From the NCBI GenBank assembly GCA_002683405.1, contig NYTH01000050.1:35302-99301 (forward strand): a stretch of 64,000 nt of DNA. The letters are read 5' to 3'. Source of the DNA: Salinisphaeraceae bacterium (GTDB taxonomy: Bacteria; Pseudomonadota; Gammaproteobacteria; Nevskiales; Salinisphaeraceae). Shown in pieces: positions 39,382 to 47,836 of the stretch. How positions within the stretch are numbered: the stretch's first letter is position 1; every line of letters starts with the position of its first letter. The position numbers and the translations under genes were made by a program. The notes below the pieces were generated by a model. The model had not been told where the DNA came from. It was given only the letters and a program-made list of their open reading frames with translations, and did not search any database.

Positions 39382-40644
39382 CTAGACCTTGAAATCTGTA
39401 CCGGTTTTCCGATCGACCAGCTGGCCCTTGATCTGCGCATACTGCGGCAGGCCGTTGGCGTAGGGCGGGTAGTCCTCGCCTCCGATCAGCGGCAGCAGGT
39501 AGCGGCGCGCCTTGTCGGTAATGTGGAAGCCGTCGTCGGTGATGAAATCCCGCGGCATCATCTTTTCCACGTTGGCGATGTCCGCCAGCGGCGCTTCGCC
39601 CAGCGACCAGCGATAGGGGTCGTCGGATTCGCGTTCGATCGTCACCATGACGCCGGATTTGCCGGCCACGGCGTATTCCACGGCTGCCCGTCCCACGGCG
39701 TAGGACTGCTCCAGGTCGGTAGCCGAGGCGATATGCCGGGCCGCACGCATCAGATAATCGGCGATGGCGTAGTGATACTTGTGCCCCAGTTCGCTCTTGA
39801 TGGTCTGCGCCAGCACCTGGGCCACGCCGCCCAGCTGCTTGTGGCCAAAGGCATCGGTGTTGCCGGTGTCGGCCAGGAAGCTGCCGTCGGGGTTACGCAC
39901 GCCTTCGGAGGCCACGATGGTGCAGTAGCCGTAGCGCTTGACGCAGTCGTCCACGCGGGCCAGGAAGGCGGCCTGGTCGAACTCGATTTCGGGAAACAGG
40001 ACCACGTGCGGCGTGTCGCCGTCGCGTTCGGCCGCCAGCCCGCCCGCGGCGGCGGTCCAGCCCGCGTGCCGGCCCATGACCTCGAGGATGAACACCTTGG
40101 TGGAGGTCTTGCACATGCTGGCCAGGTCGAATCCGGCCTCGCGGATCGACACCGCCGTGTACTTTGCCACCGAGCCGAAGCCCGGACAGCAGTCGGTAAA
40201 GGGCAGGTCGTTGTCCATGGTCTTGGGCACATGGATGGCCTGGATGGGATAGCCCATCTTCTCCGAGAGCTGGCTGACCTTCAGGCAGGTGTCGGCCGAG
40301 TCGCCGCCGCCGTTGTAGAAGAAATAGCCGATGTCGTGTGCCTTGAACACCTCGATCAGCCGCTCGTATTCACGCCGGTTCTCGTCCAGGCCTTTCAGCT
40401 TGTACCGCGCCGAGCCGAAGGCGCCTGCCGGCGTTTGCTTCAGGGCCGCGATGGTGGCCGCCGATTCGGCGCTGGTGTCAATCAGTTCCTCGGTCAGCGC
40501 CCCGATGATGCCGTCCCGGCCGGCCAGGACCTTGCCGATCTTGTCGGGGTGTTCCCGCGCGGCTTCGATGACGCCGCAGGCGCTGGCGTTGATGACAGCG
40601 GTCACACCGCCACTTTGCGCGTAGAAGGCATTTCTGGCCGACAT
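39382..40644 (-). CDS. pfp: pyrophosphate-dependent 6-phosphofructokinase
   Basis: Phosphorylates fructose 6-phosphate with PPi, reversibly, in place of ATP. The 420-residue protein has PKTMDNDLPFTD; the lysine in PKT, where ATP enzymes have PGT, marks PPi use. NGGGDSADT places Asp at the second diagnostic position. Substrate-site MGRHAGWTA follows. The neighbouring metK produces PPi, an attractive but unproven metabolic link. A 178-base divergent region separates it from adk. Confidence 0.92.
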   Translation of the reverse strand: MSARNAFYAQSGGVTAVINASACGVIEAAREHPDKIGKVLAGRDGIIGALTEELIDTSAESAATIAALKQTPAGAFGSARYKLKGLDENRREYERLIEVFKAHDIGYFFYNGGGDSADTCLKVSQLSEKMGYPIQAIHVPKTMDNDLPFTDCCPGFGSVAKYTAVSIREAGFDLASMCKTSTKVFILEVMGRHAGWTAAAGGLAAERDGDTPHVVLFPEIEFDQAAFLARVDDCVKRYGYCTIVASEGVRNPDGSFLADTGNTDAFGHKQLGGVAQVLAQTIKSELGHKYHYAIADYLMRAARHIASATDLEQSYAVGRAAVEYAVAGKSGVMVTIERESDDPYRWSLGEAPLADIANVEKMMPRDFITDDGFHITDKARRYLLPLIGGEDYPPYANGLPQYAQIKGQLVDRKTGTDFKV

Positions 40645-40822
40645 AATTCAATTTCCCGGGATGGTTGGACAGGATTTCCGGCCGAGAACGGGGCGGAAAC
40701 AGCGCGAAAGGATACTGAATTTACGCGGTCTTCAAAATTGACTTGCCCCATGGGCCGGGTTAGCTTTCGCGGCCTGCGACGGCAGAGCGAGTCGTCCGAT
40801 CCCCGCAATAGATGAGGCAAGC

Positions 40823-41374
40823 ATGAGAATTGCGATGTTTGGTGCGCCGGGCACCGGAAAGGGCACGCAAGCAGAAAAACTGGTTGGCACCTTTTCCGTG
40901 CCGCAGATTTCCACCGGGGATCTGCTCCGCGCCGCCGTGGCCGAGGGCTCCGAGCTGGGTCGGAAGGCGAAGGCCGCCATGGACGCCGGCGAGCTCGTGG
41001 CCGACGAAGTCGTCATCGAAATGATCCGGGAGCGGCTGGCCCAGCCGGATGCGCAGGACGGGTTCATTCTTGACGGCTTCCCGCGCAGCATCAAGCAGGC
41101 CGAGTCGCTCGACGTCATGCTCGAGCGGCTTGAACAGCCGCTTGAGCAGGTCATTCATCTTGAGGTCGAGGACGAGGAAATCGTCCAGCGTCTGCTGTCT
41201 CGCGGTCGCGACGATGATTCCGAAGAAGTCATCCGCAACCGGCTGCAGGTGTTCTCGAACCAGACCCAGCCGCTGATCAACTACTACGAAGATCAGGGCA
41301 AGCTGGTGAGCGTGGACGGCACGGGCGACATGCAGGCCATCTACGACCGCATCGTCAAGGCGCTGGATCGTTAG
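40823..41374 (+). CDS. adk: adenylate kinase (short-LID form)
   Basis: Interconverts ATP + AMP and 2 ADP. The 183-residue protein has the P-loop GAPGTGKGTQ (residues 7-16), STGDLLR, and DGFPRSIKQAE. The LID is reduced (LLSRGRDDDSEEVI), as in the short enzymes of xanthomonads, so it is about 30 residues shorter than E. coli Adk. A TTGACT element at about 40738 could be part of its promoter. Its stop is one base from the stop of convergent rnd. Confidence 0.96.
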   Translation: MRIAMFGAPGTGKGTQAEKLVGTFSVPQISTGDLLRAAVAEGSELGRKAKAAMDAGELVADEVVIEMIRERLAQPDAQDGFILDGFPRSIKQAESLDVMLERLEQPLEQVIHLEVEDEEIVQRLLSRGRDDDSEEVIRNRLQVFSNQTQPLINYYEDQGKLVSVDGTGDMQAIYDRIVKALDR

Positions 41375-41375
41375 C

Positions 41376-42530
41376 CTATCCGTCTTCGACGGCGCGCAGT
41401 TCGCCGTCAACCACCTGCAGTTGCGTGCGGCCCGCGAGCAGATCCTCGACGAATCCACCGGCGGCTTCACGGCGCCAGCCGTGCAGCAGCGCCGGATCAC
41501 GTTCCCCCAGCACCACTCTTTCCACATCGCCGCGGCTGGCGATGGCGCTGGGGCTGATGCTGGCCGCCGCGGCGCGCAGCCGCAGACCCGCCATGAGCAG
41601 ATCGGCCAGCGCCTGCTGTTCGGCCGACAGCCGGTTGGCCGGCGGCGGCGTTGCATCAATCGGCTGGCTCGCGCCGTCCCGCACGAGCGCCAGCAGCCGG
41701 TCGCCGTGCTTGTTCAGCGTGGCGTCCGCCAGCCCGCGGATTCGGCCCAGGGCAGCCAGGTCGCGCGGCCGCCGCCGGGCGATGTCGCCCAGCACATCGT
41801 CCTTGATGATCCAGCCGCGCGGCCGATCGGCCTCCATGGCCAGCGTTTCGCGCCAGGCGGCCAGCGCGCGCAGGGCGCCGATCTGCGCCGGCTTGAGCTT
41901 CTTCCAGGCCTTGATGCGCTTCCAGGCATCGCCGGGTTCGGTCACGTAGCGCCCGGGGTCGGTCATTGCCTCGAACTCGGCGGTCAGCCAACGCAGCCGG
42001 CCGCGGGCCGCCAGGTCATCGCGCAGCAGCGGGTAGAGTCGCGCCAGATAGCGCACGTCGTCCGCTGCGTACTGCAGTTCTTCCGGCGCCAGCGGTCGGC
42101 GCGCCCAGTCGGTGCGGGCATGTGATTTCTCCAGTTCCACGCCCAGCATGGCCTGGACCAGGCGGGCATAGCCCATCTGATCGGGCTGGCCGATCAGCGT
42201 GGCGGCAATCTGGGTGTCGAAGACGGGCGCCGGCACGCAGCCGCAGCTCTGGAGCAGGGCTTCCATGTCCTGGAATGCGGCGTGGAAGACCTTGAGGGTG
42301 GACGACGATTGCAGCAGTGGCCGGAGCAGGTCGAGTTCGATGTCGGCCAGCGGATCCACGCAGGCAATTTCGGTCTCCGATGCGATCTGGATCAGGCACA
42401 GCTGCGGGTAGTAGGTGCGCTCGCGCATGAATTCGGTATCCATGGCCACCCAGGGCTCGGCGCCCAGCCGCTCCACCAGGTCGGTCAGCGCGGTGTTTGT
42501 GGTGATCAGGTTGACGGGGTCGGGCTGCAT
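41376..42530 (-). CDS. rnd: ribonuclease D
   Basis: DEDDy-family 3'-5' exoribonuclease involved in tRNA 3'-end maturation. The 384-residue protein has the catalytic Asp-Glu in AMDTEFMRE, the next Asp in FHAAFQDMEALL, and the last Tyr/Asp in YAADDVRYLARLY. Two HRDC domains follow (about 205-290 and 300-370). ATG 42530 (MQPDPVN) is chosen; the frame continues upstream to 42590 with non-conserved sequence. Confidence 0.94.
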   Translation of the reverse strand: MQPDPVNLITTNTALTDLVERLGAEPWVAMDTEFMRERTYYPQLCLIQIASETEIACVDPLADIELDLLRPLLQSSSTLKVFHAAFQDMEALLQSCGCVPAPVFDTQIAATLIGQPDQMGYARLVQAMLGVELEKSHARTDWARRPLAPEELQYAADDVRYLARLYPLLRDDLAARGRLRWLTAEFEAMTDPGRYVTEPGDAWKRIKAWKKLKPAQIGALRALAAWRETLAMEADRPRGWIIKDDVLGDIARRRPRDLAALGRIRGLADATLNKHGDRLLALVRDGASQPIDATPPPANRLSAEQQALADLLMAGLRLRAAAASISPSAIASRGDVERVVLGERDPALLHGWRREAAGGFVEDLLAGRTQLQVVDGELRAVEDG

Positions 42531-42645
42531 GAGGCTGCTTGAAGGGTTTGGAGAAGCGCGGAGTCTGCGGGTGCGGGCCATCGCGCGCAAACGCGGGCGA
42601 GGCGGGTTCCGGTATCATGCCGGCCGGCTCAGCGACGCAAACGTG

Positions 42646-43185
42646 ATGGTTCTTCGGCACCTGCAAATCGTCATCGATATCCTGCTCCTGCGGCGTGGTC
42701 CACAGGACCTGCCGGCCGCATGGGAATCGCTTGGGTTCCTGGGGGCCAGCTACTGCTTTTTCAGCGTCTGCCAGATGTTGATCATGGCTGATCCCGGGAG
42801 CGCGATCCTGCACGGGCTGGCCGCCACATTGATGCTGGCCCTGTTCGTGCACGGGCTGCTGCGCGTGCGCGGGCGCCCCGAGCGCTTCGTGCAGACGCTG
42901 TCGGCCCTGTACGGCGTGGGTATCGTCATCGTCCTGGTGCTGCTGGGGCCGACCACGGTCCTGGCGCCGTTCGTCGAGGCCATGAACAGCAGCCCCGATA
43001 CCGCGGCCGCACCGCCCGCGCCGGTGGTGCTGGCGTATCTGGCCGGGGTGATCTGGAGCCTGATCGTGTCCGGTCATATCTACCGGCACGCCCTGGATCT
43101 GGGGCTGGCCGGCGGCATCGCCATGGCGCTGCTGTTCGAGTTCCTCGTGTTCATGCTGTTTTCCCTGTCCGGGCTGGGTGTATAG
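42646..43185 (+). CDS. multi-pass membrane protein of unknown function upstream of mpl
   Basis: A 179-residue protein with about four to five hydrophobic segments (for example ILHGLAATLMLALFVHGLL and GVGIVIVLVLLGPTTVLAPF). A Pro/Ala-rich loop (SSPDTAAAPPAPVV) precedes the last two helices. I do not recognise a named family. It ends 2 bases before the mpl start, so the two are almost surely cotranscribed and may be translationally coupled. The start could also be the adjoining GTG at 42643. Confidence 0.72.
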   Translation: MVLRHLQIVIDILLLRRGPQDLPAAWESLGFLGASYCFFSVCQMLIMADPGSAILHGLAATLMLALFVHGLLRVRGRPERFVQTLSALYGVGIVIVLVLLGPTTVLAPFVEAMNSSPDTAAAPPAPVVLAYLAGVIWSLIVSGHIYRHALDLGLAGGIAMALLFEFLVFMLFSLSGLGV

Positions 43186-43187
43186 CC

Positions 43188-44558
43188 ATGCACGTGCATA
43201 TCCTCGGTATTGGCGGCACTTTCATGGGCGGTATCGCGCTGCTTGGTCGGGCGGCCGGGCATGAGGTCACCGGCAGCGACCAGGGGTTGTATCCGCCCAT
43301 GAGCACGCAGCTCGAGGCCGCCGGTATCGCCGTGCACGAGGGCTACGACCCCGCCCAGTTCGAGCCGCGACCCGATCAGGTCATCATCGGCAACGCGCTG
43401 TCGCGCGGTAACCCCGCTGTCGAGTACGTGCTGGACCAGGGACTGGACTATGTCTCCGGGCCTCAGTGGCTGGCCGAGAACGTGCTGCGTGGGCGCTGGG
43501 TGCTCGCGGTCGCCGGGACGCACGGCAAGACCACCACCGCGTCGATGCTGGCCTGGATCCTCGAGTTCGCTGGCCTGGCGCCGGGCTATCTGATTGGCGG
43601 CGTGCCCGGCAACTTCGAGCACTCCGCGCGCTTCGGTCGCAGCGACTTTTTTGTCGTGGAGGCCGACGAATACGACACGGCCTTTTTCGACAAGCGCTCG
43701 AAGTTTGTCCATTACCGGCCGCGCACGCTGGTCCTGAACAATCTTGAATACGACCACGCCGATATCTTCGACGACCTCGAAGCCATCAAGCGCCAGTTCC
43801 ATCATCTGCTGCGCACCGTCCCGGCCAGCGGGCAGGTGATTTTCAACCAGCAGGAACGCCATCTCGAAGAGGTGCTGGCCCGGGGCTGCTGGAGTCAGAC
43901 GCTGGGCTTCAACGACCCGGCAGGCTGGCGCCACGAGGCCCTGCGACCGGGCGGCGACCGTTTCTGTCTGCACGACGGCGACGATGCCTGGCCGGCGGTG
44001 GAGTGGTCCTGTCTGGGGCAGCACAACCTGGACAACGCGCTTGCCGCGACTCTGGCGGCGCGGCACGCGGGCGTCAGCGTCGAAGTGGCGCTTGAGGCGC
44101 TGGCCGCCTTTCGCAGCCCGCGGCGCCGCATGGAGCTGCGCGGCGTGCCTGACGGCGTCGCGGTTTATGATGATTTCGCCCATCATCCGACGGCCATCGC
44201 CACCAGCCTGGCAGGTCTGCGGGCGCAGGATGCCGGTCGGCGCATCGTCGCGATTCTAGAGCCGCGATCGAACACCATGCGCATGGGCACGCACGGCACG
44301 GCGCTGGCTCACTCGCTGGCGGCGGCGGATATGGCGCTGGTGTATGCCCCGGACGATCTCGCCTGGGACGCCAACGCCGTGCTGGCCAGGGCGTCGGTGG
44401 CCTGGCGCACGGCGCGGACGCTGCCCGATCTGCTGCAGACCGCGCTAGAGCACATCCGTCCCGGTGATCGCGTCGTCATCATGAGCAATGGCGGATTCGG
44501 CGGCTTTCATCAGATGCTGATGGATGCGCTGGCCGACCGCGCCAGTCACGGCGGGTAG
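43188..44558 (+). CDS. mpl: UDP-N-acetylmuramate:L-alanyl-gamma-D-glutamyl-meso-diaminopimelate ligase
   Basis: Mur-ligase family enzyme of peptidoglycan recycling, which joins recovered tripeptide to UDP-MurNAc. The 456-residue protein starts HVHILGIGGTFMGGIALLG, has the P-loop AGTHGKTTTASML, and YDDFAHHPTAIATSL. Motif spacing and the GTFMGG N-terminus separate Mpl from MurC. An AmpG-like importer at 6.9 kb would supply its substrate precursors. Confidence 0.96.
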   Translation: MHVHILGIGGTFMGGIALLGRAAGHEVTGSDQGLYPPMSTQLEAAGIAVHEGYDPAQFEPRPDQVIIGNALSRGNPAVEYVLDQGLDYVSGPQWLAENVLRGRWVLAVAGTHGKTTTASMLAWILEFAGLAPGYLIGGVPGNFEHSARFGRSDFFVVEADEYDTAFFDKRSKFVHYRPRTLVLNNLEYDHADIFDDLEAIKRQFHHLLRTVPASGQVIFNQQERHLEEVLARGCWSQTLGFNDPAGWRHEALRPGGDRFCLHDGDDAWPAVEWSCLGQHNLDNALAATLAARHAGVSVEVALEALAAFRSPRRRMELRGVPDGVAVYDDFAHHPTAIATSLAGLRAQDAGRRIVAILEPRSNTMRMGTHGTALAHSLAAADMALVYAPDDLAWDANAVLARASVAWRTARTLPDLLQTALEHIRPGDRVVIMSNGGFGGFHQMLMDALADRASHGG

Positions 44559-44905
44559 CCATTCCGCGGTATTCGAAGGCCGGGCCTGTCCCCTGGCAGA
44601 GACAACAGGACGGGTTTACAGGTGGCCCTGGCGATTCGCAGGCGGGCCAGCCGTCGGCTGATCCTGATCGCGGCAGGCAAAAAAAAGATGGTCGGTAACC
44701 GGAGAGCGCGAGAGGCAACATCCCTGCTGCCGACCCCGCGCCGCGAATTCCGGTCGCGACCATCTTGGTATTCCGGCATCCGTTCCGGAACTACCTGAAG
44801 TTCACGTGGCCCGCGGCTTTCGGTGGGGGGCCGGGTTGGAGCCGCGGACCACGCAAACAACAAGTTCGAGAAAGCGGCGCATCAAAGCATTCGGTCATGT
44901 TGCGT

Positions 44906-44919
44906 CGTCACATGTGACG
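44906..44919. promoter_or_regulatory. 14-bp perfect palindrome CGTCACATGTGACG
   Basis: The perfect dyad sits inside a slightly larger imperfect hairpin (TGCGTC at 44901-44906 and GACGCA at 44916-44921). No gene start is close on either strand, so it cannot be tied to a target. It could be an operator remnant or chance. Confidence 0.35.
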
Positions 44920-45300
44920 CAGGGCCTAAAGCCGCCTTTCCCGTTGTGATTAGTGATATTGCAGGAGCTATGCCAGGTTATAGAAAATCTTACAAAACAA
45001 TAGCTTAAAAATTAATCTGCCATCCAAACAAAAAAATAAGCCGGTTTGGCGCCGATTTATCTGTGAAACTGACCTCTATACCCATCGGCCTGATGGTTCG
45101 TGGTCAAGTGGCTCTGTATAAAGATATTTTCTGTTGCCAATAAGGGACAGTTAAGTCACTGACCCGCACGGAATTTGCTGATGCTGGCCGTGTCGGTATT
45201 GTTTCCAGAAGGCGAAGGGTCCACGACGACGCGTTGACGCGCAAATCCGCAGAATTACGGAGTGCCAGCGTCCAGAGCAGGAGGGAGAGGTAATTTCGCT

Positions 45301-45354
45301 ATGGTCGGGCCGGATTCGGTGTACGAGGGGGACCGGGGGGACCGGCCCGACCAT
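45301..45354. repeat. 13-bp-arm inverted repeat
   Basis: ATGGTCGGGCCGG (45301-45313) and its exact reverse complement CCGGCCCGACCAT (45342-45354) flank a 28-base G-rich loop in which CGGT and ACCG can pair again. It is not followed by a T-run and is not beside a gene end, so a terminator is unlikely; a structured RNA or mobile-element remnant is possible. Confidence 0.6.
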
Positions 45355-45681
45355 GGCGAACTGGTGTGTCGCGCCTGCGATATTTTTGAACCAGAAGGCA
45401 GGCGGACTGTTGACTGTTGTGCCGTATGAGCGGCTTGTGAAGGATACAGTGCACGCGCTGTGCCAACGCTGACGGATCAAGGGTTTGACGCCGCGTTCGG
45501 GCGGTTTACCGAGCGTGCGAACCGGTTTGCCCTGCCATTGCGTACCCGCAACCGCTCAGTTCGGCAGCGCTTTTCCAAGCAATTGAAAGGCAAGTATTAA
45601 ATTGTCGTTGAATGACTACGGTTCAGGCGAGCTTCGCGCCCTGGCGGGCGGGCTGCCGGCCAACTCGGCCGCCAAAGCCTG

Positions 45682-46224
45682 TTATCGCGCGCTTTCCGAC
45701 GAGTCGGTCAGACTTCTTTCGATGTCGGCAATTGCACGCAACTTCTCCTCCGCCTGCCTGAGCCGCTGCTGCATCTGCTCGTTTTCCTGCCGTGAGCCGC
45801 GCAGCAGCGCCAGACGCGCATCGATGTAGCGTAGCTGCGCAGACTGAAACTCCAGAAAGGCAATGTCGGCAGGCGACCAGCCGCCTTCCGTAGCCATTCG
45901 GCTACCCGCCTCATCCAGCAACTGTGCCGCCCGGCCCGGGGAAAAGTGCGCATGCCCCCACTGGCCGACGACCAGGCCCAGCTCGTAGCCGGTTTCAACG
46001 CTCGGGCGATTGGCGTGGCGCTTGTCGGCCCGCGCGTACTCGGCCTGCAGTTCGTCCGGCGACATTCGGCTGAGCGCGGCTGCGTGCGGCGCGGCGAGCG
46101 GCTGGGTCTGTGTCGACGACGGTTCTTCCAGGACCAGCGTGGGTTCCTGCATGAGGTGGCAGCCGGAAAGCGACAGCAGCAGGCTGGCCGTGCCGAACAG
46201 AAGGGGAAGGTCGGGGCGTCGCAT
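45682..46224 (-). CDS. qseG: QseG-like outer-membrane lipoprotein
   Basis: A 180-residue lipoprotein. A signal peptide ends in the lipobox LSGC with Cys near residue 22. The C-terminal half (about 115-175) is Gln/Glu/Arg-rich and likely coiled coil. It lies 3 bases after the GlrK/QseE-like kinase gene, the same position as qseG (yfhG) in enterics, where the lipoprotein stimulates the kinase. The name rests on position, lipobox and size rather than strong sequence identity. Confidence 0.7.
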   Translation of the reverse strand: MRRPDLPLLFGTASLLLSLSGCHLMQEPTLVLEEPSSTQTQPLAAPHAAALSRMSPDELQAEYARADKRHANRPSVETGYELGLVVGQWGHAHFSPGRAAQLLDEAGSRMATEGGWSPADIAFLEFQSAQLRYIDARLALLRGSRQENEQMQQRLRQAEEKLRAIADIERSLTDSSESAR

Positions 46225-46227
46225 GGT

Positions 46228-47676
46228 CTACATTTCCTGTTCGGCTGGCATGACAATTCGGAAGCAGGCGCCGCCTTCCGACGTGTTATCGACCGCGACG
46301 TCGCCTCCGTGAGCACGTACGCCCTCGCGAACCACGGACAGGCCGATACCGGTCCCCTGCACGTGGGCGTTGGTGGGCGTACCGGGTTGATAGAAGGGCG
46401 TAAAGATGTGTTCCCGCTCGTCGGCCGGAACACCCGGTCCCTCATCGCTGACAGTCAGAGTCAGCTTGCCGCGCTGGCTCTTGTACCTGACCGTGATGCG
46501 GCCCCGCTCGGGCGAGAATTTTACGGCGTTTCCGACAAGATTGCTCAGGACCAGCCGCATCTGATCGCGATCGGCCACCACCGTCAGCGACGCTTCCGGC
46601 AGGATCATCGCCAGATTCTTCCGGTCGATCGTGAGCTGGTGGCGCTTGACGATCTCGGCCACCAGCGCGCGCATGTCGAATCGGGCGGGCTGCAGCTGTG
46701 ATCGATGTTGTTGCCAGGCGGCGAAATTGAGCAGGTTCTCGATCAGCGAGAGCAACTCCAGGCTGCTTGCCTGCAGGATATCCGCCACTTCGGCCTGAGC
46801 CTCGGTCAGCGGTCCCAGGCTGCGGTCACGGATGAGCTCGACGCCCTCCCGGATACTGGCCAGCGGGGTCTTGAGCTCGTGCGACATCTGGCGCAGAAAC
46901 TGATTTTTTTCCTCTTCGAGTTCGGCCAGCCGGCGGCGCATCCAGTCCAGGCGGCTGCCCAGTGCGTCCAGCTCCCCGGACGGCGCGCTCACCACCACCG
47001 GCTGGTCGAAATGTCCCTCGCCCAGGCGCGAGATGGCGTGCCGGATCTGGGCAATGGGCCGGGAAATGAGCGCCGTGAAGATCAGCATGAGCAGCAGCGC
47101 TGCCGGCAGTACCGCGAAAATGTTCAGCAGCAGAAAATTGCGGGCGCCGGCCGATGTGCGGTCCATGGCATCCAGTTCGGCATCGATGAAGCGATTGCCG
47201 AGCGCCGTGATTTCCTGCGACAGACCGCGCACGCTTTCAAAGCGGACGGCTGCGGCCTCGATGCGGGTCGGCTCGAACGGGTCGGCGATGACGCCTTCCC
47301 GAATCTGGTCGACCAGCCCGGCGAGCTCCTCGAGCTTCCGCTCGTGCAGCTCCGACAGCTGCAGTTCGGCGAGCGACGCCAGCAGCGCCTGCAGGCCCGC
47401 GTGCTGGTCGGCAAAGCGGTTGCGCAGCACGTCGTTGCCCAGCACCGCGTACTGCCGCGCGCTGCGCTCCATGGAAGTGAGGTCGGAGGTCAGCTGGCGA
47501 CTCAGCCGCGTGGCCTGCACGCCCTGCTCGACGAGACGCTCGGTGCGCTCGGTGAGCTCGCCCACATAGTGCACGCCGTAAACAATGGCGATCACCAGCG
47601 GCAGCGCGACCAGCCCGAAGCTGGCGAGCAGCAGGCCGCGAACGGATTTGGGGCGGGCAGAGAGAGTCAGTCGCAT
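46228..47676 (-). CDS. glrK: GlrK/QseE-type sensor histidine kinase
   Basis: A 482-residue inner-membrane kinase. It has helix 1 at about 14-36, a periplasmic helical domain (40-178) and helix 2 (180-203). HAMP follows (about 205-258), then HisKA with H266 in MSHELKTPLASIREG, and HATPase with SDEGPGVP and GTGIGLSVV. The overall layout matches GlrK. Start 47676 aligns with that family; an in-frame ATG at 47760 has a better ribosome site (GAAGGGG) and adds 28 residues. The usual sigma-54-dependent response regulator GlrR is absent downstream. Confidence 0.88.
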   Translation of the reverse strand: MRLTLSARPKSVRGLLLASFGLVALPLVIAIVYGVHYVGELTERTERLVEQGVQATRLSRQLTSDLTSMERSARQYAVLGNDVLRNRFADQHAGLQALLASLAELQLSELHERKLEELAGLVDQIREGVIADPFEPTRIEAAAVRFESVRGLSQEITALGNRFIDAELDAMDRTSAGARNFLLLNIFAVLPAALLLMLIFTALISRPIAQIRHAISRLGEGHFDQPVVVSAPSGELDALGSRLDWMRRRLAELEEEKNQFLRQMSHELKTPLASIREGVELIRDRSLGPLTEAQAEVADILQASSLELLSLIENLLNFAAWQQHRSQLQPARFDMRALVAEIVKRHQLTIDRKNLAMILPEASLTVVADRDQMRLVLSNLVGNAVKFSPERGRITVRYKSQRGKLTLTVSDEGPGVPADEREHIFTPFYQPGTPTNAHVQGTGIGLSVVREGVRAHGGDVAVDNTSEGGACFRIVMPAEQEM

Positions 47677-47836
47677 GACAGGCAGGATCAGGCCGCAATC
47701 CTGCGGACTGTACGTGAAACCGCTGCGGCTGTGGATTTGCAGGTCATCGAGCAGGTACATTCGCCCACTGCCCCTTCACTTTTCGGCGGCCCCTGCGGCA
47801 TCGCGTGGGCCGGCCGTCGTCACCAACAGCAAGCCC

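Larger units (their letters stand above)
44559..45681. other. 1.1-kb gene-poor region with AT-rich core
   Basis: No reading frame here has recognisable homology or convincing coding character; the longest ones (minus 44546-44863 and minus 45151-45480) look like chance frames. The core at about 44960-45150 is markedly AT-richer than the flanks. The region has a 14-bp palindrome (44906-44919) and a strong inverted repeat (45301-45354). It occupies the place where a glrR-type response regulator would be expected downstream of the QseG-like gene. It may be a decayed gene or old insertion; this is not demonstrable by eye. Confidence 0.6.

Noticed and set aside
44546..44863. 105-residue minus-strand ORF overlapping the end of mpl
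   Set aside because: Arg/Pro-rich chance frame opposite GC-rich DNA with no recognisable domain.
44906..44919. CRP-type operator
   Set aside because: CRP sites read TGTGA-N6-TCACA; here the half-sites are inverted and adjoining (TCACATGTGA), and no gene start is close.
45301..45354. integron attC site
   Set aside because: The arms do not contain the GTTRRRY/RYYYAAC core sites, and no integrase or cassette is near.
45151..45480. 109-residue minus-strand ORF in the 44.6-45.7 kb gap
   Set aside because: Composition is atypical for a protein, with no motif, no ribosome site and a strong inverted repeat through its middle.
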